A DNA stretch of 64,000 bases from Nocardia nova (GCF_002933465.1 NZ_PSZE01000004.1:62001-126000), one strand, 5' to 3'; numbered from the stretch's first letter, positions 27,253-36,244 are shown. Translations and numbers: made by a program. Notes: a model not told the origin generated them from the sequence alone.

Positions 27253-27807
27253 GTGAGTATCGAGATCGCCAACGAGTCGGGCATCGACGTATCGGAACCG
27301 GATCTGGTCAGCGTCGCGCGGTTCGCGATCGAACGGATGGACGTGCATCCGGCGGCCGAATTGTCGATGGTGCTCGTTGATCTCGACACCATGGCCGACC
27401 TGCACATGCGATGGATGGATCTGCCGGGTCCCACCGATGTGATGTCGTTCCCGATGGACGAACTCGAACCCGGTGGCCGTCCCGACGGCGCCGAACCGGG
27501 CCCCTCGATGCTCGGCGATATCGTGCTCTGCCCGGAATTCGCCGCCGCTCAGGCCGGTAAGGCCGGCCATTCCCTCGACCACGAGCTGGCGCTGCTCACC
27601 GTCCACGGGGTACTGCATCTGCTCGGCTACGACCATGCCGAACCGGAAGAGGAGAAGGTGATGTTCGGCCTGCAGAACCGCCTGCTCGCCGAATGGTACG
27701 AAAGCCTGCGCGAGGCCGCCCGCCGGGCCGAACTGGCCGAACGCGACCGCCGCCTGCTGGGCAAGACCGGATTCACCGCCCCGGGTGACCCCCTGGACCC
27801 CGCATGA
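27253..27807 (+). CDS. ybeY: rRNA maturation endoribonuclease YbeY
   Basis: A 184-residue zinc-dependent RNase needed for 16S rRNA 3'-end processing and ribosome quality control. The zinc triad is in [11 protein letters not shown] (His118, His122, His128). GTG start with TAGGCT ending six bases before it, so probably leaderless, with its own promoter right after the 24-bp repeats. The C terminus carries an extra charged helix ([17 protein letters not shown]). Its stop codon lies within the first copy of a 65-bp repeat. Confidence 0.93.
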   Translation: MSIEIANESGIDVSEPDLVSVARFAIERMDVHPAAELSMVLVDLDTMADLHMRWMDLPGPTDVMSFPMDELEPGGRPDGAEPGPSMLGDIVLCPEFAAAQAGKAGHSLDHELALLTVHGVLHLLGYDHAEPEEEKVMFGLQNRLLAEWYESLREAARRAELAERDRRLLGKTGFTAPGDPLDPA

Positions 27808-27941
27808 GCGGTCAGGGCCGGAGGCGGCAGCGTAGCGTCACCACGCAGGCCCGAGCTCATGCGGCCAATGAACACAGCATGAGCGGTCAGGGCCGGAGGC
27901 GGCAGCGTAGCGTCACCACGCAGGCCCGAGCTCATGCGGCC
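27802..27941. repeat. Duplicated 65-bp element with inverted ends
   Basis: Two identical 65-base copies (27802-27866 and 27877-27941) separated by ten bases. Each starts GCATGAGC and ends in GCTCATGC followed by GGCC, i.e. 8-bp perfect inverted termini, with an inner GGGCC/GGCCC pair, so each can fold into a long hairpin. The first copy contains the ybeY stop (GCATGA), and the second ends 12 bases before the next start codon. Looks like a REP/MITE-type non-autonomous repeat. Confidence 0.85.
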
Positions 27942-27952
27942 GAGGGCAGAGC

Positions 27953-29311
27953 GTGAACTGGCTGATCCCACTGCTGCTGGCGATCCTGCTGGTGCCGGTC
28001 GGCGGGGTCTTCGCGGCGATCGATTCCGCGTTGATGACCGTCTCGCCGGCGCGGGTCGACGATCTGGTCCGCGCCGACCGTCCGGGCGCTCGCCGGCTGG
28101 CCCGGATCGCGATCGACCGGCCGCGCTATGTGAATCTCATGGTGTTGCTGCGGCTGGCCTGTGAGATCGCGGCGACGGTCCTGCTGGCCGCCGCGCTGAG
28201 CGAGGTGCTCAGCTGGGGGTGGGCGCTGGCCGTGACCGCGGTGATCATGGTCGTCATCGACTATGTCGTCATCGGTGTCGGCCCGCGCACGCTGGGGCGC
28301 CAGCACGCGTATTCGATCTCGCTCGCGGCCGCGCTGCCGCTGCAGGCGATCGGGGCGCTGTTCGGTCCGGTGAGCCGGTTGCTGATCATGATCGGGAACG
28401 CCATCACCCCGGGTCGCGGATTTCGCAACGGCCCCTTCGCTTCCGAAGTGGAACTGCGCGAGATCGTCGATATGGCGCAGCAGAGCGGTGTGGTCGACTC
28501 CGAGGAACGCCGCATGATCCAGTCGGTGTTCGAACTCGGCGACACCGCGGCCCGCGCGGTGATGGTGCCGCGCACCGAGATGGTGTGGATCGAGGCGGAC
28601 AAGGCGGTGGCGCAGGCGATGTCGCTGGCCGTGCGGTCCGGGCACTCGCGCATTCCCGTGATCGGCGAGAACGTCGACGACATCCTCGGTGTGGTCTATC
28701 TGAAAGATCTTGTGCCGTATGCGGATCGGGGCCGCAGCGTGCAGGTGCGGGCGGTGATGCGGCCGGCCGTGTTCGTGCCCGATTCGAAACCGCTCGACGC
28801 CTTGCTCGACGAGATGCAGCGTCGCCGTAACCATATGGCGCTGCTGGTGGACGAATACGGCGGAATCGCCGGGCTGGTCACCATCGAGGATGTCCTCGAG
28901 GAGATCGTCGGTGAGATCGCCGACGAATACGACACCGACGAGATCGCGCCGGTGGAGGAGCTGGGCGAGGGCGTCTACCGCGTCTCCACCCGGCTGCCGG
29001 TCGAGGATCTGGGCGAGCTGTTCGGCCTGGAGATCGAGGAGGAGGACGTCGACACCGTCGGCGGCATGCTGGCCCACACCCTGGGCCGGGTGCCGCTGCC
29101 GGGATCGGAGGTCGTCGTGCACGGGCTGCTGCTGCAGGGGGAGGGCGGCGCCGATACCCGCGGCCGGGTGCGGGTGCACACCGTCGTCGCGCGCCGCGCG
29201 GGGGAGCCGGATGAACTGTCGGACGCGCTCGCGGATGCGGTGCGCGGCGACCGTCAGGGGCGGGAAGAGACGTCGAGATACGAGAACGGAGATGGCGATG
29301 ACCGAGGGTGA
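27953..29311 (+). CDS. CorC/HlyC-family CBS-domain membrane protein (Rv2366c type)
   Basis: A 452-residue protein of the UPF0053/CNNM-like group. N-terminal DUF21 membrane region with about four helices (residues 1-150), a CBS pair near 200-330 ([15 protein letters not shown]...[25 protein letters not shown]), and a C-terminal CorC_HlyC domain ([18 protein letters not shown] to GRVRVHTV). Relatives are implicated in Mg/Co ion handling. GTG start close after the repeat element. It is the usual neighbour of ybeY and era. Confidence 0.88.
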   Translation: MNWLIPLLLAILLVPVGGVFAAIDSALMTVSPARVDDLVRADRPGARRLARIAIDRPRYVNLMVLLRLACEIAATVLLAAALSEVLSWGWALAVTAVIMVVIDYVVIGVGPRTLGRQHAYSISLAAALPLQAIGALFGPVSRLLIMIGNAITPGRGFRNGPFASEVELREIVDMAQQSGVVDSEERRMIQSVFELGDTAARAVMVPRTEMVWIEADKAVAQAMSLAVRSGHSRIPVIGENVDDILGVVYLKDLVPYADRGRSVQVRAVMRPAVFVPDSKPLDALLDEMQRRRNHMALLVDEYGGIAGLVTIEDVLEEIVGEIADEYDTDEIAPVEELGEGVYRVSTRLPVEDLGELFGLEIEEEDVDTVGGMLAHTLGRVPLPGSEVVVHGLLLQGEGGADTRGRVRVHTVVARRAGEPDELSDALADAVRGDRQGREETSRYENGDGDDRG

Positions 29312-29723
29312 AACCGCCGATGTGAACCCCGCTGATTTGAACCCCGCCGATTTGAGCACCGCCGATTTGAACCCCGCCGATTTGAACAACGAGGACGGCA
29401 AACTGCTGCTGCTGGCGCGCGGTGCGATGGGACGCACCGGTGGGGTGGCGGGTGCGGCGATCCGCGATACCGACGGCCGCACCTATGCGGCGGGCACGGT
29501 GGATCTGAACGCGCTGTCGTTGTCCGCGCTGCAGGCGGCGGTCGCGGCCGCGATCTCCAGCGGTGCGGAGGGATTCGAGGCGGCGGTGCTGGTCGGTGGT
29601 CGGGATTCCGATCCCGGGGTGGCCGCGGTCCGTGAGGTGAGCGCGGCGGCGGTCGTCATCGTCACCGATCGCAAGGGCGCCACCTACCGCACCGTCGACG
29701 CCGGAACCGAGTCGGCACGATGA
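29298..29723 (+). CDS. Conserved small protein with NPADL repeats (Rv2365c-like)
   Basis: A 141-residue protein between the CorC-like gene and era, as in mycobacteria. The C-terminal ~110 residues ([59 protein letters not shown]) resemble a cytidine-deaminase-like fold without an evident zinc-binding HxE/PCxxC set, so catalysis is doubtful. The N terminus is five tandem copies of an (N/S)(P/T)ADL pentapeptide. ATG 29298 follows GGAG; ATG 29292 is also possible. It overlaps the preceding gene and overlaps era by ATGA. Confidence 0.7.
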   Translation: MTEGETADVNPADLNPADLSTADLNPADLNNEDGKLLLLARGAMGRTGGVAGAAIRDTDGRTYAAGTVDLNALSLSALQAAVAAAISSGAEGFEAAVLVGGRDSDPGVAAVREVSAAAVVIVTDRKGATYRTVDAGTESAR

Positions 29724-30640
29724 GCGTCCAGCAGCCCCGCGAGGGCGAATTCCGTTCCGGCTTCGTCTGTTTCGTGGGCCGGCCCAACACCGGCAAATCC
29801 ACGCTCACCAACGCCATGGTCGGCCAGAAGATCGCGATCACGTCCTCGCGGCCGCAGACCACCCGCCATACCATCCGCGGCATCGTCCATCGCGACCACG
29901 CCCAGCTGATCCTGGTCGACACTCCCGGACTGCACCGGCCGCGCACTCTGTTGGGGCAGCGCCTCAACGATCTGGTGCGCGACACCTACTCCGAGGTCGA
30001 CGTGATCGCGCTGTGCATTCCGGCCGACGAGAAGATCGGCCCGGGTGACCGCTGGATCGTCCAGCAGGTCAAGCAGATGGCGCCGAAGACGACGCTGATC
30101 GGCGTGGTCACCAAGATCGACAAGGTGGACAAGCCGCAGGTCGCCGAGCAACTGCTCGCGGTATCGCAGCTGCTGGGCCCCGAGGCCGAGGTGGTTCCGG
30201 TATCGGCGGCCAAGGGTGAGCAGGTCGAACTGCTCGTCGATGTGATCGCATCCAAGATGCCGGAGGGCCCGGCGTTCTACCCCGACGGGGAGCTGACCGA
30301 CGAGCCCGAGGAAACCCTGATGGCCGAACTCATTCGCGAGGCGGCGCTGGAGGGGGTGCGCGACGAGCTGCCGCATTCGCTGGCGGTGGTGATCGAGGAA
30401 GTCATGCCGCGCGAGGATCACGAGGACATGCTCGACGTGCACGCCCTGCTGTACGTGGAGCGGCCGAGTCAGAAGGCGATCATCATCGGTAAGCGCGGCG
30501 CCCGGCTCAAAGAGGTCGGCACCGCGGCGCGCAAGCAGATCGAGCACATCCTGGGCTCCCGGATCTATCTGCACCTGCACGTGAAGGTCGCCAAGGACTG
30601 GCAGCGCGACCCCAAACAGCTGCGCAAGCTGGGCTTCTGA
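29720..30640 (+). CDS. era: GTPase Era
   Basis: A 306-residue essential GTPase for 16S rRNA processing and 30S assembly. G1 GRPNTGKST (20-28), G3 DTPG (67-70), G4 TKID near 128-131, then the KH RNA-binding domain with the signature IIIGKRGARLKEVG near 254-267. Coupled by ATGA overlap to the preceding small gene. Together with ybeY and phoH it forms an rRNA-maturation neighbourhood. Confidence 0.96.
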   Translation: MSVQQPREGEFRSGFVCFVGRPNTGKSTLTNAMVGQKIAITSSRPQTTRHTIRGIVHRDHAQLILVDTPGLHRPRTLLGQRLNDLVRDTYSEVDVIALCIPADEKIGPGDRWIVQQVKQMAPKTTLIGVVTKIDKVDKPQVAEQLLAVSQLLGPEAEVVPVSAAKGEQVELLVDVIASKMPEGPAFYPDGELTDEPEETLMAELIREAALEGVRDELPHSLAVVIEEVMPREDHEDMLDVHALLYVERPSQKAIIIGKRGARLKEVGTAARKQIEHILGSRIYLHLHVKVAKDWQRDPKQLRKLGF

Positions 30641-30871
30641 CCGGCGGTCGGCCTGGGTCGGTTCGCTTCCCCCGGTCGCTTTCCGGCGCCATCGTCATCT
30701 GTGATCTCCGTCTCGCGGAGGTTCCCGAAATGTCGCGCGGATCTGGTCAATCGTCCATATCGGAGTCGCAGGTCGGCCGTAGTCGAATTGTGATGTGCGA
30801 TTCCGGTATTTCCGCAGGAGCGCGCGAACTGTGTGCGCACGCACATTGTGAGACGGGCCTACGATCCTGGC

Positions 30872-31285
30872 GTGAAGTGGATGTCCCGGGCGTTCGGCTC
30901 GAAAGAGCTGCCGCCGCAAGTACGTTCGGATCTGGAATCGGAAGGGATCGTCGTATTCGGCCCGGTGAGTGGATCGCTGGCCAGGCGCAATTATCGGACA
31001 CCACTGCACTACGGTTCTTCCAGTTGGGAGAATATCGTCGGCGGAACCATCGGGATGAGCAGAAAACGCCTGGTCATCTGGGGGAATCGGGAGGCGTTGG
31101 TCGACGTCTGGCTGGGCCATCCCGCCGTCACCTTGGAACTGCAGGGGCCCGAACGAATGCTCGTCGAGGCCGACCGTGGCGCGATCGATCCGATTCGCAC
31201 CGGCTGGACCACGTTGCTGCTGCGCACAATTCACGCACCGCGCATCGCGCAGCTGTATGCGGAGGGGCTGCCGCGCAGCGTGTGA
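30872..31285 (+). CDS. Hypothetical protein, unrecognised
   Basis: A 137-residue protein with mixed beta-strand character (EGIVVFGPVSGSLARRNYRT, GGTIGMSRKRLVIWGNR, VTLELQGPERMLVEADRGAID). No signal peptide or membrane segment; it might be a small PH-like beta barrel, but that is a guess. TACGAT ends six bases before the GTG at 30872, suggesting a leaderless mRNA, and a perfect dyad TGTGCG-CA-CGCACA (30832-30845) lies in the -35 area as a possible operator. Confidence 0.6.
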   Translation: MKWMSRAFGSKELPPQVRSDLESEGIVVFGPVSGSLARRNYRTPLHYGSSSWENIVGGTIGMSRKRLVIWGNREALVDVWLGHPAVTLELQGPERMLVEADRGAIDPIRTGWTTLLLRTIHAPRIAQLYAEGLPRSV

Positions 31286-31425
31286 GGCGCTGCGCGTGGG
31301 TGCGGGATCGAAGCGGCGGTGTGTCCGGCGGGCGAGTATTCCGACCGGACGACCTCGGAAAGTGTCACGCGATCCGAGTGGCGTGGGGTCGTGGGCGCGT
31401 CGGAGCGGCGTGGGAGACTGTCAGC

Positions 31426-32199
31426 GTGTTGTTGTATCGGGACCAGGCGATTGTGCTGCGCCAGCACAAGCTGGGTGAGGCCGATCGCATCGTCACGCTG
31501 CTCACCCGTCAGCACGGGCTGGTCCGGGCGGTGGCGAAGGGTGTGCGCCGCACCCGGTCGAAGTTCGGCGCCCGGCTGGAACCGTTCGCCTATATCGACG
31601 TGCAGCTGTATCCCGGACGCAACCTCGACACCGTGACGCAGGTGCATACCGTGGAGGCGTTCGCTGCCGATATCGTCGCCGACTACGGTCGCTACACCAC
31701 CGCCTGCGCGGTACTGGAAACCGCCGAACGCCTCGCCGGCGAGGAGCGCGCCCCCGCACCTCGCCTGCACACCCTGACCGCCGGCGCCCTGCGCGCGATC
31801 GCCGCCGGCCGGCGCCCGCACGAACTGATCCTCGACGCATTCCTGTTGCGCGCCATGGGTTTCGCGGGCTGGGCGCCCGCCCTCGACGAATGCGCCCGGT
31901 GTGCCACCCCCGGCCCGCACCGCGCCTTCCACGTGGCCGCCGGGGGAGCGGTCTGCGTCCATTGCCGCCCGCCCGGCTCGGCCACGCCCTCGGTCGGGGT
32001 CCTCGAATTGATGAGTGCGCTCAATCGCGGGGACTGGACCGGACTCGACATGGTCGCCGAGTCCGTCCGCCGCCAGGCCAGCGGGCTCACCGCCGCCCAT
32101 TTGCAATGGCATCTGGAACGGCAGTTGCGGACCTTGCCGTTGATCGAGCGCTCTCGTCCGCACGAGGCGGCGGAGCCGCCGGCGTCGCGGGTGGGATAG
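31426..32199 (+). CDS. recO: DNA repair protein RecO
   Basis: A 257-residue mediator that with RecR loads RecA on SSB-coated single-stranded DNA. N-terminal OB fold (LYRDQAIVLRQHKLGEADRIVTLLTR) and a helical domain with a four-cysteine zinc cluster (Cys156, 159, 177, 180 in CARC...CVHC). GTG at 31426 is supported by GAGACT ending six bases before it. An upstream in-frame extension is non-homologous. Confidence 0.93.
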   Translation: MLLYRDQAIVLRQHKLGEADRIVTLLTRQHGLVRAVAKGVRRTRSKFGARLEPFAYIDVQLYPGRNLDTVTQVHTVEAFAADIVADYGRYTTACAVLETAERLAGEERAPAPRLHTLTAGALRAIAAGRRPHELILDAFLLRAMGFAGWAPALDECARCATPGPHRAFHVAAGGAVCVHCRPPGSATPSVGVLELMSALNRGDWTGLDMVAESVRRQASGLTAAHLQWHLERQLRTLPLIERSRPHEAAEPPASRVG

Positions 32200-32208
32200 C
32201 CCGCCCGC

Positions 32209-33084
32209 CTACCCGAGGTCGGCCAGTTGCGGGACCGCCGGCGCCATGCCCTCGATCCATGCGGCGGGCGAGCTCGTGGTCGGGGTGATCAGCACCGCGT
32301 CGATGCCCAATTTCGCGTAATCGGCCATGCTGCGGACGAATTCGTCGCGAACGTCCGGATTCGGGCGCGGATTGTTGGGCATGATCGTGGTGCGGATGGT
32401 GTCGAAATCGCGACCGACATCGTCGCAGTGGCGGCGCAGCACGTCCAGCTTGTGGGCGACATCCTCCGGCGACGTGCCGAACAGATTACAAGCGTCGCCG
32501 TACTGTGCGACCAATCGCAGCGTCTTCTTCTCGCCACCGCCACCGATCAGCACGTTCGGACGATGGATCGGCTGCGGTGAGCACAGCGTCTCGGCCAGCT
32601 GGTAGTACTTGCCCTCGAACGGCCCGTTGTTGTCCGGATCCCACATCTGCGCGCAGATCCGCAGCGTCTCCTCCAGCCGCTCGAACCGCTCGGCCAGCGG
32701 CGGAAACTCGACCCCGAGCCCGCGATGCTCCCGCTCGAACCAGGCGGCGCCGATACCCAGCGTGGCCCGGCCGCCCGACAGCACGTCGAGGGTGGTGACG
32801 ATCTTGGCGAGCAGGCCCGGATGCCGATAGGTCACGCCGGTGACCAGCAGCCCGAGGTCGATCGAGGTGGTATGTGCCGCAAGGTATCCCAGCGTGGTGT
32901 ATCCCTCCAGCATGTTCGCCTCGGCCGGCAGTCCGGTCGGCTCGATTTGGAAGTAGTGATCCATGAACGACAACCAGGTGGCGCCCGCCGCCTCCGCGGC
33001 CTGCCCCACCCGCGCCAGCTCGCCCGCGATCGCGGTGGTACCGCCGTCGATATCGAAGATAGGAATGTGAAACCCGAGCTCCAT
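32209..33084 (-). CDS. F420-dependent LLM-class oxidoreductase
   Basis: A 291-residue luciferase-like TIM-barrel enzyme. The first strand MELGFHIP, SFMDHYFQI near 38-46, LLVTGVTYRHPGLLAKIVTTLD near 77-98 and GIGAAWFEREH near 110-120 are typical of actinobacterial F420-dependent reductases/monooxygenases; the C-terminal part has IGGGGEKKTLRL. Cofactor is inferred from family. It is transcribed away from the methyltransferase gene and stands behind a MerR-type promoter, suggesting induction by an electrophile, metal or redox signal. GAGGAG precedes the ATG. Confidence 0.85.
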   Translation of the reverse strand: MELGFHIPIFDIDGGTTAIAGELARVGQAAEAAGATWLSFMDHYFQIEPTGLPAEANMLEGYTTLGYLAAHTTSIDLGLLVTGVTYRHPGLLAKIVTTLDVLSGGRATLGIGAAWFEREHRGLGVEFPPLAERFERLEETLRICAQMWDPDNNGPFEGKYYQLAETLCSPQPIHRPNVLIGGGGEKKTLRLVAQYGDACNLFGTSPEDVAHKLDVLRRHCDDVGRDFDTIRTTIMPNNPRPNPDVRDEFVRSMADYAKLGIDAVLITPTTSSPAAWIEGMAPAVPQLADLG

Positions 33085-33121
33085 GGAGTTCTCCTCGTCA
33101 GTGACCGACTTCCCGTGGAGA

Positions 33122-33152
33122 ACGCTATGCCCTGGAGCGCACTCCAGGTCAA
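33122..33152 (-). promoter_or_regulatory. MerR-type promoter with 19-bp spacer and dyad
   Basis: On the minus strand, -35 TTGACC (33147-33152) and -10 TAGCGT (33122-33127) are separated by 19 bases, and a dyad CCTGGAG-TGCG-CTCCAGG (33131-33148) lies between them. Overlong spacers with such a dyad are the hallmark of promoters activated by MerR-family regulators through DNA untwisting. No MerR gene is adjacent. Confidence 0.65.
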
Positions 33153-33239
33153 GAGGTTTCCCGGAATGCGGGCCCTACCTGCGGTTCGGACGAGGTAACT
33201 TCACTCGAAGGTCCCACCAACCTTACGGAGAAAGCTTCG

Positions 33240-34058
33240 ATGTCTCACGAACTGGTCGAGTTCGATACGGAGAAGGCGCATTCGGCGCGGATGTACGACT
33301 ACTACCTCGGCGGCAAGGACAACTATCCGGCCGATCGTGAGGCCGCGTCGAAGGTGATGGAGGTATTTCCCGAGACCGCGCAGGCGGCGCGGGCCAATCG
33401 CGAATTCGTCCATCGGGCAGCGCGTTTCGCGGCGCGCAACGGCGTGCGGCAGTTCCTCGACATCGGTACCGGAATTCCGACCGAGCCCAATCTGCACAAC
33501 GCCGTGCAGGCGGTCGACCCGCACTGCCGCGTGGTGTACATCGACCACGACCCCCTGGTGCTGGCGCACGCCCGCGCCCTGATGATCGGCTCGGAGGAGG
33601 GGCGTACCGAATACATTCCCTCCGATGTGCGCGATCCGGACGTGATCCTCGGCTCCGAGGAGTTCCGCGCGGTGATCGATCTGTCCCAGCCGGTGGCGCT
33701 CAACCTGGCCGCGATCATGCACTTCGTTACCGACGAGGAGGGCGCTTACGACATCGTGCGCACCTATATGGACGCGGTCGCGCCCGGGTCGTACCTCAGC
33801 ATCACCCACGCCTCCAGCGATGTGAATCCGGACCGGCTCGCGAAGGTGGCGGCGGTCTACGCCCAGGCTGGAATAAAGGTCGCCCTGCGCAACCGGGCGG
33901 AGGTCACCCGCTTCTTCGACGGATTGGAGATCATCGAGCCCGGCGTGGTTCCGATGCACCGCTGGCACCCGAATCCGGACTTCTACATCCCGGAGGAACG
34001 GCTCGCGTGGGCCGACGAGGCGTTCGGCATCTGGGCCGCGGTCGGCGTCAAGCCCTGA
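33240..34058 (+). CDS. SAM-dependent methyltransferase (DUF574/PF04672 type)
   Basis: A 272-residue protein of the large actinomycete S-adenosylmethionine methyltransferase family. Signatures: ARMYDYYLGGKDNYPADREA near residues 17-36, SAM loop FLDIGTGIPT near 75-84, VVYIDHDPLVLAHARALM near 98-115 and ITHASSD near 183. These genes are amplified in Streptomyces and Nocardia with unknown substrates. ACGGAG lies before the ATG. Confidence 0.85.
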   Translation: MSHELVEFDTEKAHSARMYDYYLGGKDNYPADREAASKVMEVFPETAQAARANREFVHRAARFAARNGVRQFLDIGTGIPTEPNLHNAVQAVDPHCRVVYIDHDPLVLAHARALMIGSEEGRTEYIPSDVRDPDVILGSEEFRAVIDLSQPVALNLAAIMHFVTDEEGAYDIVRTYMDAVAPGSYLSITHASSDVNPDRLAKVAAVYAQAGIKVALRNRAEVTRFFDGLEIIEPGVVPMHRWHPNPDFYIPEERLAWADEAFGIWAAVGVKP

Positions 34059-34138
34059 GTGGATGCGTCGTCGCAGTTCGGTCAGGAAATCCCACGGCAC
34101 CGGTCACGTGCGGCGCGCGGTGATGCAGGATAGGTGGC

Positions 34139-34927
34139 GTGATCGGTAATCGCTCCCAGACCACCCGCACGATTCGTCCGCCGTCACCGCACCCGTCCGG
34201 CGCCACTCCGCCCGCACTGCCGCCGGAATTCGTGCCCAGGCATGTGGCGCTGGTGATGGACGGCAACGGCCGGTGGGCGCAGGATCGCGGGCTGCCGCGC
34301 ACCGCCGGGCACGAACGCGGTGAGGCGGTGCTGATGGACACCGTCGAGGGGTGTATCGAGATCGGCGTGAAATGGCTTTCCGCCTATGCCTTTTCGACCG
34401 AGAACTGGCGGCGCAGCCCGGACGAGGTCAAGTTCCTGATGGGCTTCAACCGCGACGTGATCCGGCGCCGCCGCGACGAGATGCACGAGATGGGGGTGCG
34501 GGTGCGCTGGGCGGGCCGGCGGCCGCGCCTGTGGCGCAGCGTGATCAAGGAATTGGAGATCGCCGAGGAGCTCACCAAGGACAACACCGTGATGACGTTG
34601 ACCATGTGCGTCAACTACGGCGGCCGTGCCGAAATCGCCGATGCGGCACGGGAAATCGCGCGGAGGGTGGCGGCCGGACAGCTGGATCCGGAGAAGATCA
34701 CCGAATCGACCTTCGCGAAATATCTCGACGAACCGGATATGCCGGATGTGGATCTGTTCCTCCGGCCCTCCGGTGAGCTGCGCAGCTCGAACTTCCTGAT
34801 CTGGCAGTCCGCCTACGCGGAATTCGTCTTCCAGCACACTCTGTTCCCCGATTTCGACCGCCGCGACCTGTGGGAGGCCTGTGTGGAGTACGCCAAGCGT
34901 GATCGCCGGTTCGGTGGCGTGAAGTGA
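34139..34927 (+). CDS. uppS: Polyprenyl (decaprenyl) diphosphate synthase UppS
   Basis: A 262-residue cis-prenyltransferase making the long-chain isoprenyl diphosphate carrier for peptidoglycan and arabinogalactan assembly. The catalytic loop [12 protein letters not shown] (Asp41) and the C-terminal [20 protein letters not shown] region are diagnostic. The proline-rich first 30 residues are typical of the actinobacterial enzyme (Rv2361c). GTG start with a CAGGAT hexamer ending seven bases upstream, so probably leaderless. Overlaps the next gene by GTGA. Confidence 0.94.
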   Translation: MIGNRSQTTRTIRPPSPHPSGATPPALPPEFVPRHVALVMDGNGRWAQDRGLPRTAGHERGEAVLMDTVEGCIEIGVKWLSAYAFSTENWRRSPDEVKFLMGFNRDVIRRRRDEMHEMGVRVRWAGRRPRLWRSVIKELEIAEELTKDNTVMTLTMCVNYGGRAEIADAAREIARRVAAGQLDPEKITESTFAKYLDEPDMPDVDLFLRPSGELRSSNFLIWQSAYAEFVFQHTLFPDFDRRDLWEACVEYAKRDRRFGGVK

Positions 34928-35334
34928 GCAACGATCTGACCGTCGCCCGGGAGTTGCAGGCCCAAGCCGCCGCCTGCCTGCGGAAATGCGATATCGCCGT
35001 GCGGGAGGAGGACGGCGGCGCCCTTGGGTTCGAGTACGAGGGCGCGCTGTGCTCGCTGCGCGGCGTCACGCTGGCGCCCGGCCTGGACGTTCTCACGCTG
35101 ACCTGCGTTCTCGCCTGGGATCGTCCCTTGAAACCGCAACTGCACAAGCGGGTCGCCGATCGCAACAACGCGTTGCAATTCGGCTCGCTGACCATCATCA
35201 CCCACGAAAAACTCGCCGACGTGCTGCTGCGCTACACCTTCCCGGCGGCAGGCCTCGACGACGACGCGCTGGCGACGATGCTGCTGCTGGTGCTGTCCGG
35301 CGCGGGCCGCGCCCGCCAGGGCCTGGTGCCCTGA
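34924..35334 (+). CDS. YbjN-domain protein
   Basis: A 136-residue small alpha/beta protein of the YbjN / type III secretion chaperone-like fold ([52 protein letters not shown]). Members are thought to bind other proteins and influence stress responses; no catalytic residues. Translationally coupled to uppS (GTGA). Confidence 0.6.
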   Translation: MSNDLTVARELQAQAAACLRKCDIAVREEDGGALGFEYEGALCSLRGVTLAPGLDVLTLTCVLAWDRPLKPQLHKRVADRNNALQFGSLTIITHEKLADVLLRYTFPAAGLDDDALATMLLLVLSGAGRARQGLVP

Positions 35335-35360
35335 CCGGCACGGCGGGGTGGCCGACCGAA

Positions 35361-35792
35361 TCAGCGCGCGAGGTGGGCGCAGTCGCGGCAGGTGCCGAAC
35401 ACCTCCATGGTGTGGCTGATATCGGTGAATCCGTGCTCGCCCGCGATGGCCGCGGCCCAGGCCTCCACGGTCGGGCCCTCCACCTCGACGGTGCGTCCGC
35501 AGTGGCGGCAGACCAGGTGGTGATGGTGGCCCCTGGAGCACTGCCGGTACACGGATTCGCCTGTGTCCGTGCGCAATACGTCGACCCTGCCGGCGTCGGC
35601 GAGCGACTGCAGGGTGCGGTACACGGTGGTCAGGCCGATGCCCTCACCGCGACGGCGTAGTTCGTCGTGCAGCTCCTGGGCCGAACGGAATTCCTCGATA
35701 TCGCCCAGCAGGGCGGTGATCGCGCTGCGCTGGCGGGTGCTGCGAATTCCGACAGTCTTCTCGGCGGTGCCCGTCTTCTCCGGCACGGTCAT
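35361..35792 (-). CDS. zur: Zinc uptake regulator Zur (Fur family, FurB)
   Basis: A 143-residue Fur-family repressor. Winged helix (STRQRSAITALL, LTTVYRTLQSLADAG) and a C-terminal metal domain with HHHH followed by LVCRHCG and a final CRDC pair, giving the structural zinc site CxxC...CxxC. It represses zinc uptake genes when zinc-loaded. Cotranscribed with the arsR/smtB-type gene by an ATGA overlap, the smtB-zur operon of mycobacteria (Rv2358-Rv2359). Confidence 0.92.
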   Translation of the reverse strand: MTVPEKTGTAEKTVGIRSTRQRSAITALLGDIEEFRSAQELHDELRRRGEGIGLTTVYRTLQSLADAGRVDVLRTDTGESVYRQCSRGHHHHLVCRHCGRTVEVEGPTVEAWAAAIAGEHGFTDISHTMEVFGTCRDCAHLAR

Positions 35793-36184
35793 CCTTCCTC
35801 GGCGTGTGCGACGGCGTCGACGACGATGCGTGCCAGATGGTCGTCGACGAGCTCGTAGATCACCTCACGGCCGGTGCGTTCACCGCGCACCACGCCCGCG
35901 GATTTCAGAATGCGCAGGTGCTGGCTGACCAGGGGCTGCGTGACGCCCAGCGTATCGACCAGCTCGTGCACACAGCGCGGCGATTCCCGCAGCTGCAGCA
36001 CGATCGCGATCCGCACCGGCGCGGCCAGCGCGCGCAGCAGTTCACCCGCATTGTCGAGGGTGGCGCGGGCGGGGACCGCGGGCGCGGTCGGGGCGCGATA
36101 GGGATACGGGTCGTGCGGGATCGGCGTGGGCGCCTCGACGGCGACGCGGCTTCGACGCGCGGGGACACCGCTGTCGGCGGTCAT
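35789..36184 (-). CDS. smtB: ArsR/SmtB-family zinc-responsive repressor
   Basis: A 131-residue winged-helix repressor (LLRALAAPVRIAIVLQL, CVHELVDTLGVTQPLVSQHLRILKSAGVV at about 48-98). His/Asp residues in the last helix (DDHLARIVVDAVAHAEEG) provide the alpha-5 DxHxx...HxxE metal site. In M. tuberculosis this protein represses the smtB-zur operon until zinc is high. A matching operator lies in its promoter. The Pro-rich first 40 residues are an extension common in this order. Confidence 0.9.
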   Translation of the reverse strand: MTADSGVPARRSRVAVEAPTPIPHDPYPYRAPTAPAVPARATLDNAGELLRALAAPVRIAIVLQLRESPRCVHELVDTLGVTQPLVSQHLRILKSAGVVRGERTGREVIYELVDDHLARIVVDAVAHAEEG

Positions 36185-36214
36185 CGAACCAACTCCTTAT
36201 TGGAAACCGATGCC

Positions 36215-36244
36215 ATTATTGATATGCATAAGTGCGCATGTCAA
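36215..36244 (-). promoter_or_regulatory. smtB-zur promoter with operator dyad
   Basis: On the minus strand: -35 TTGACA (36239-36244), 18-base spacer, -10 AATAAT (36215-36220). The spacer holds an imperfect dyad GACATGC-N8-GCATATC including the palindrome TATGCATA (36223-36230), placed as expected for an SmtB-type repressor. Confidence 0.6.
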
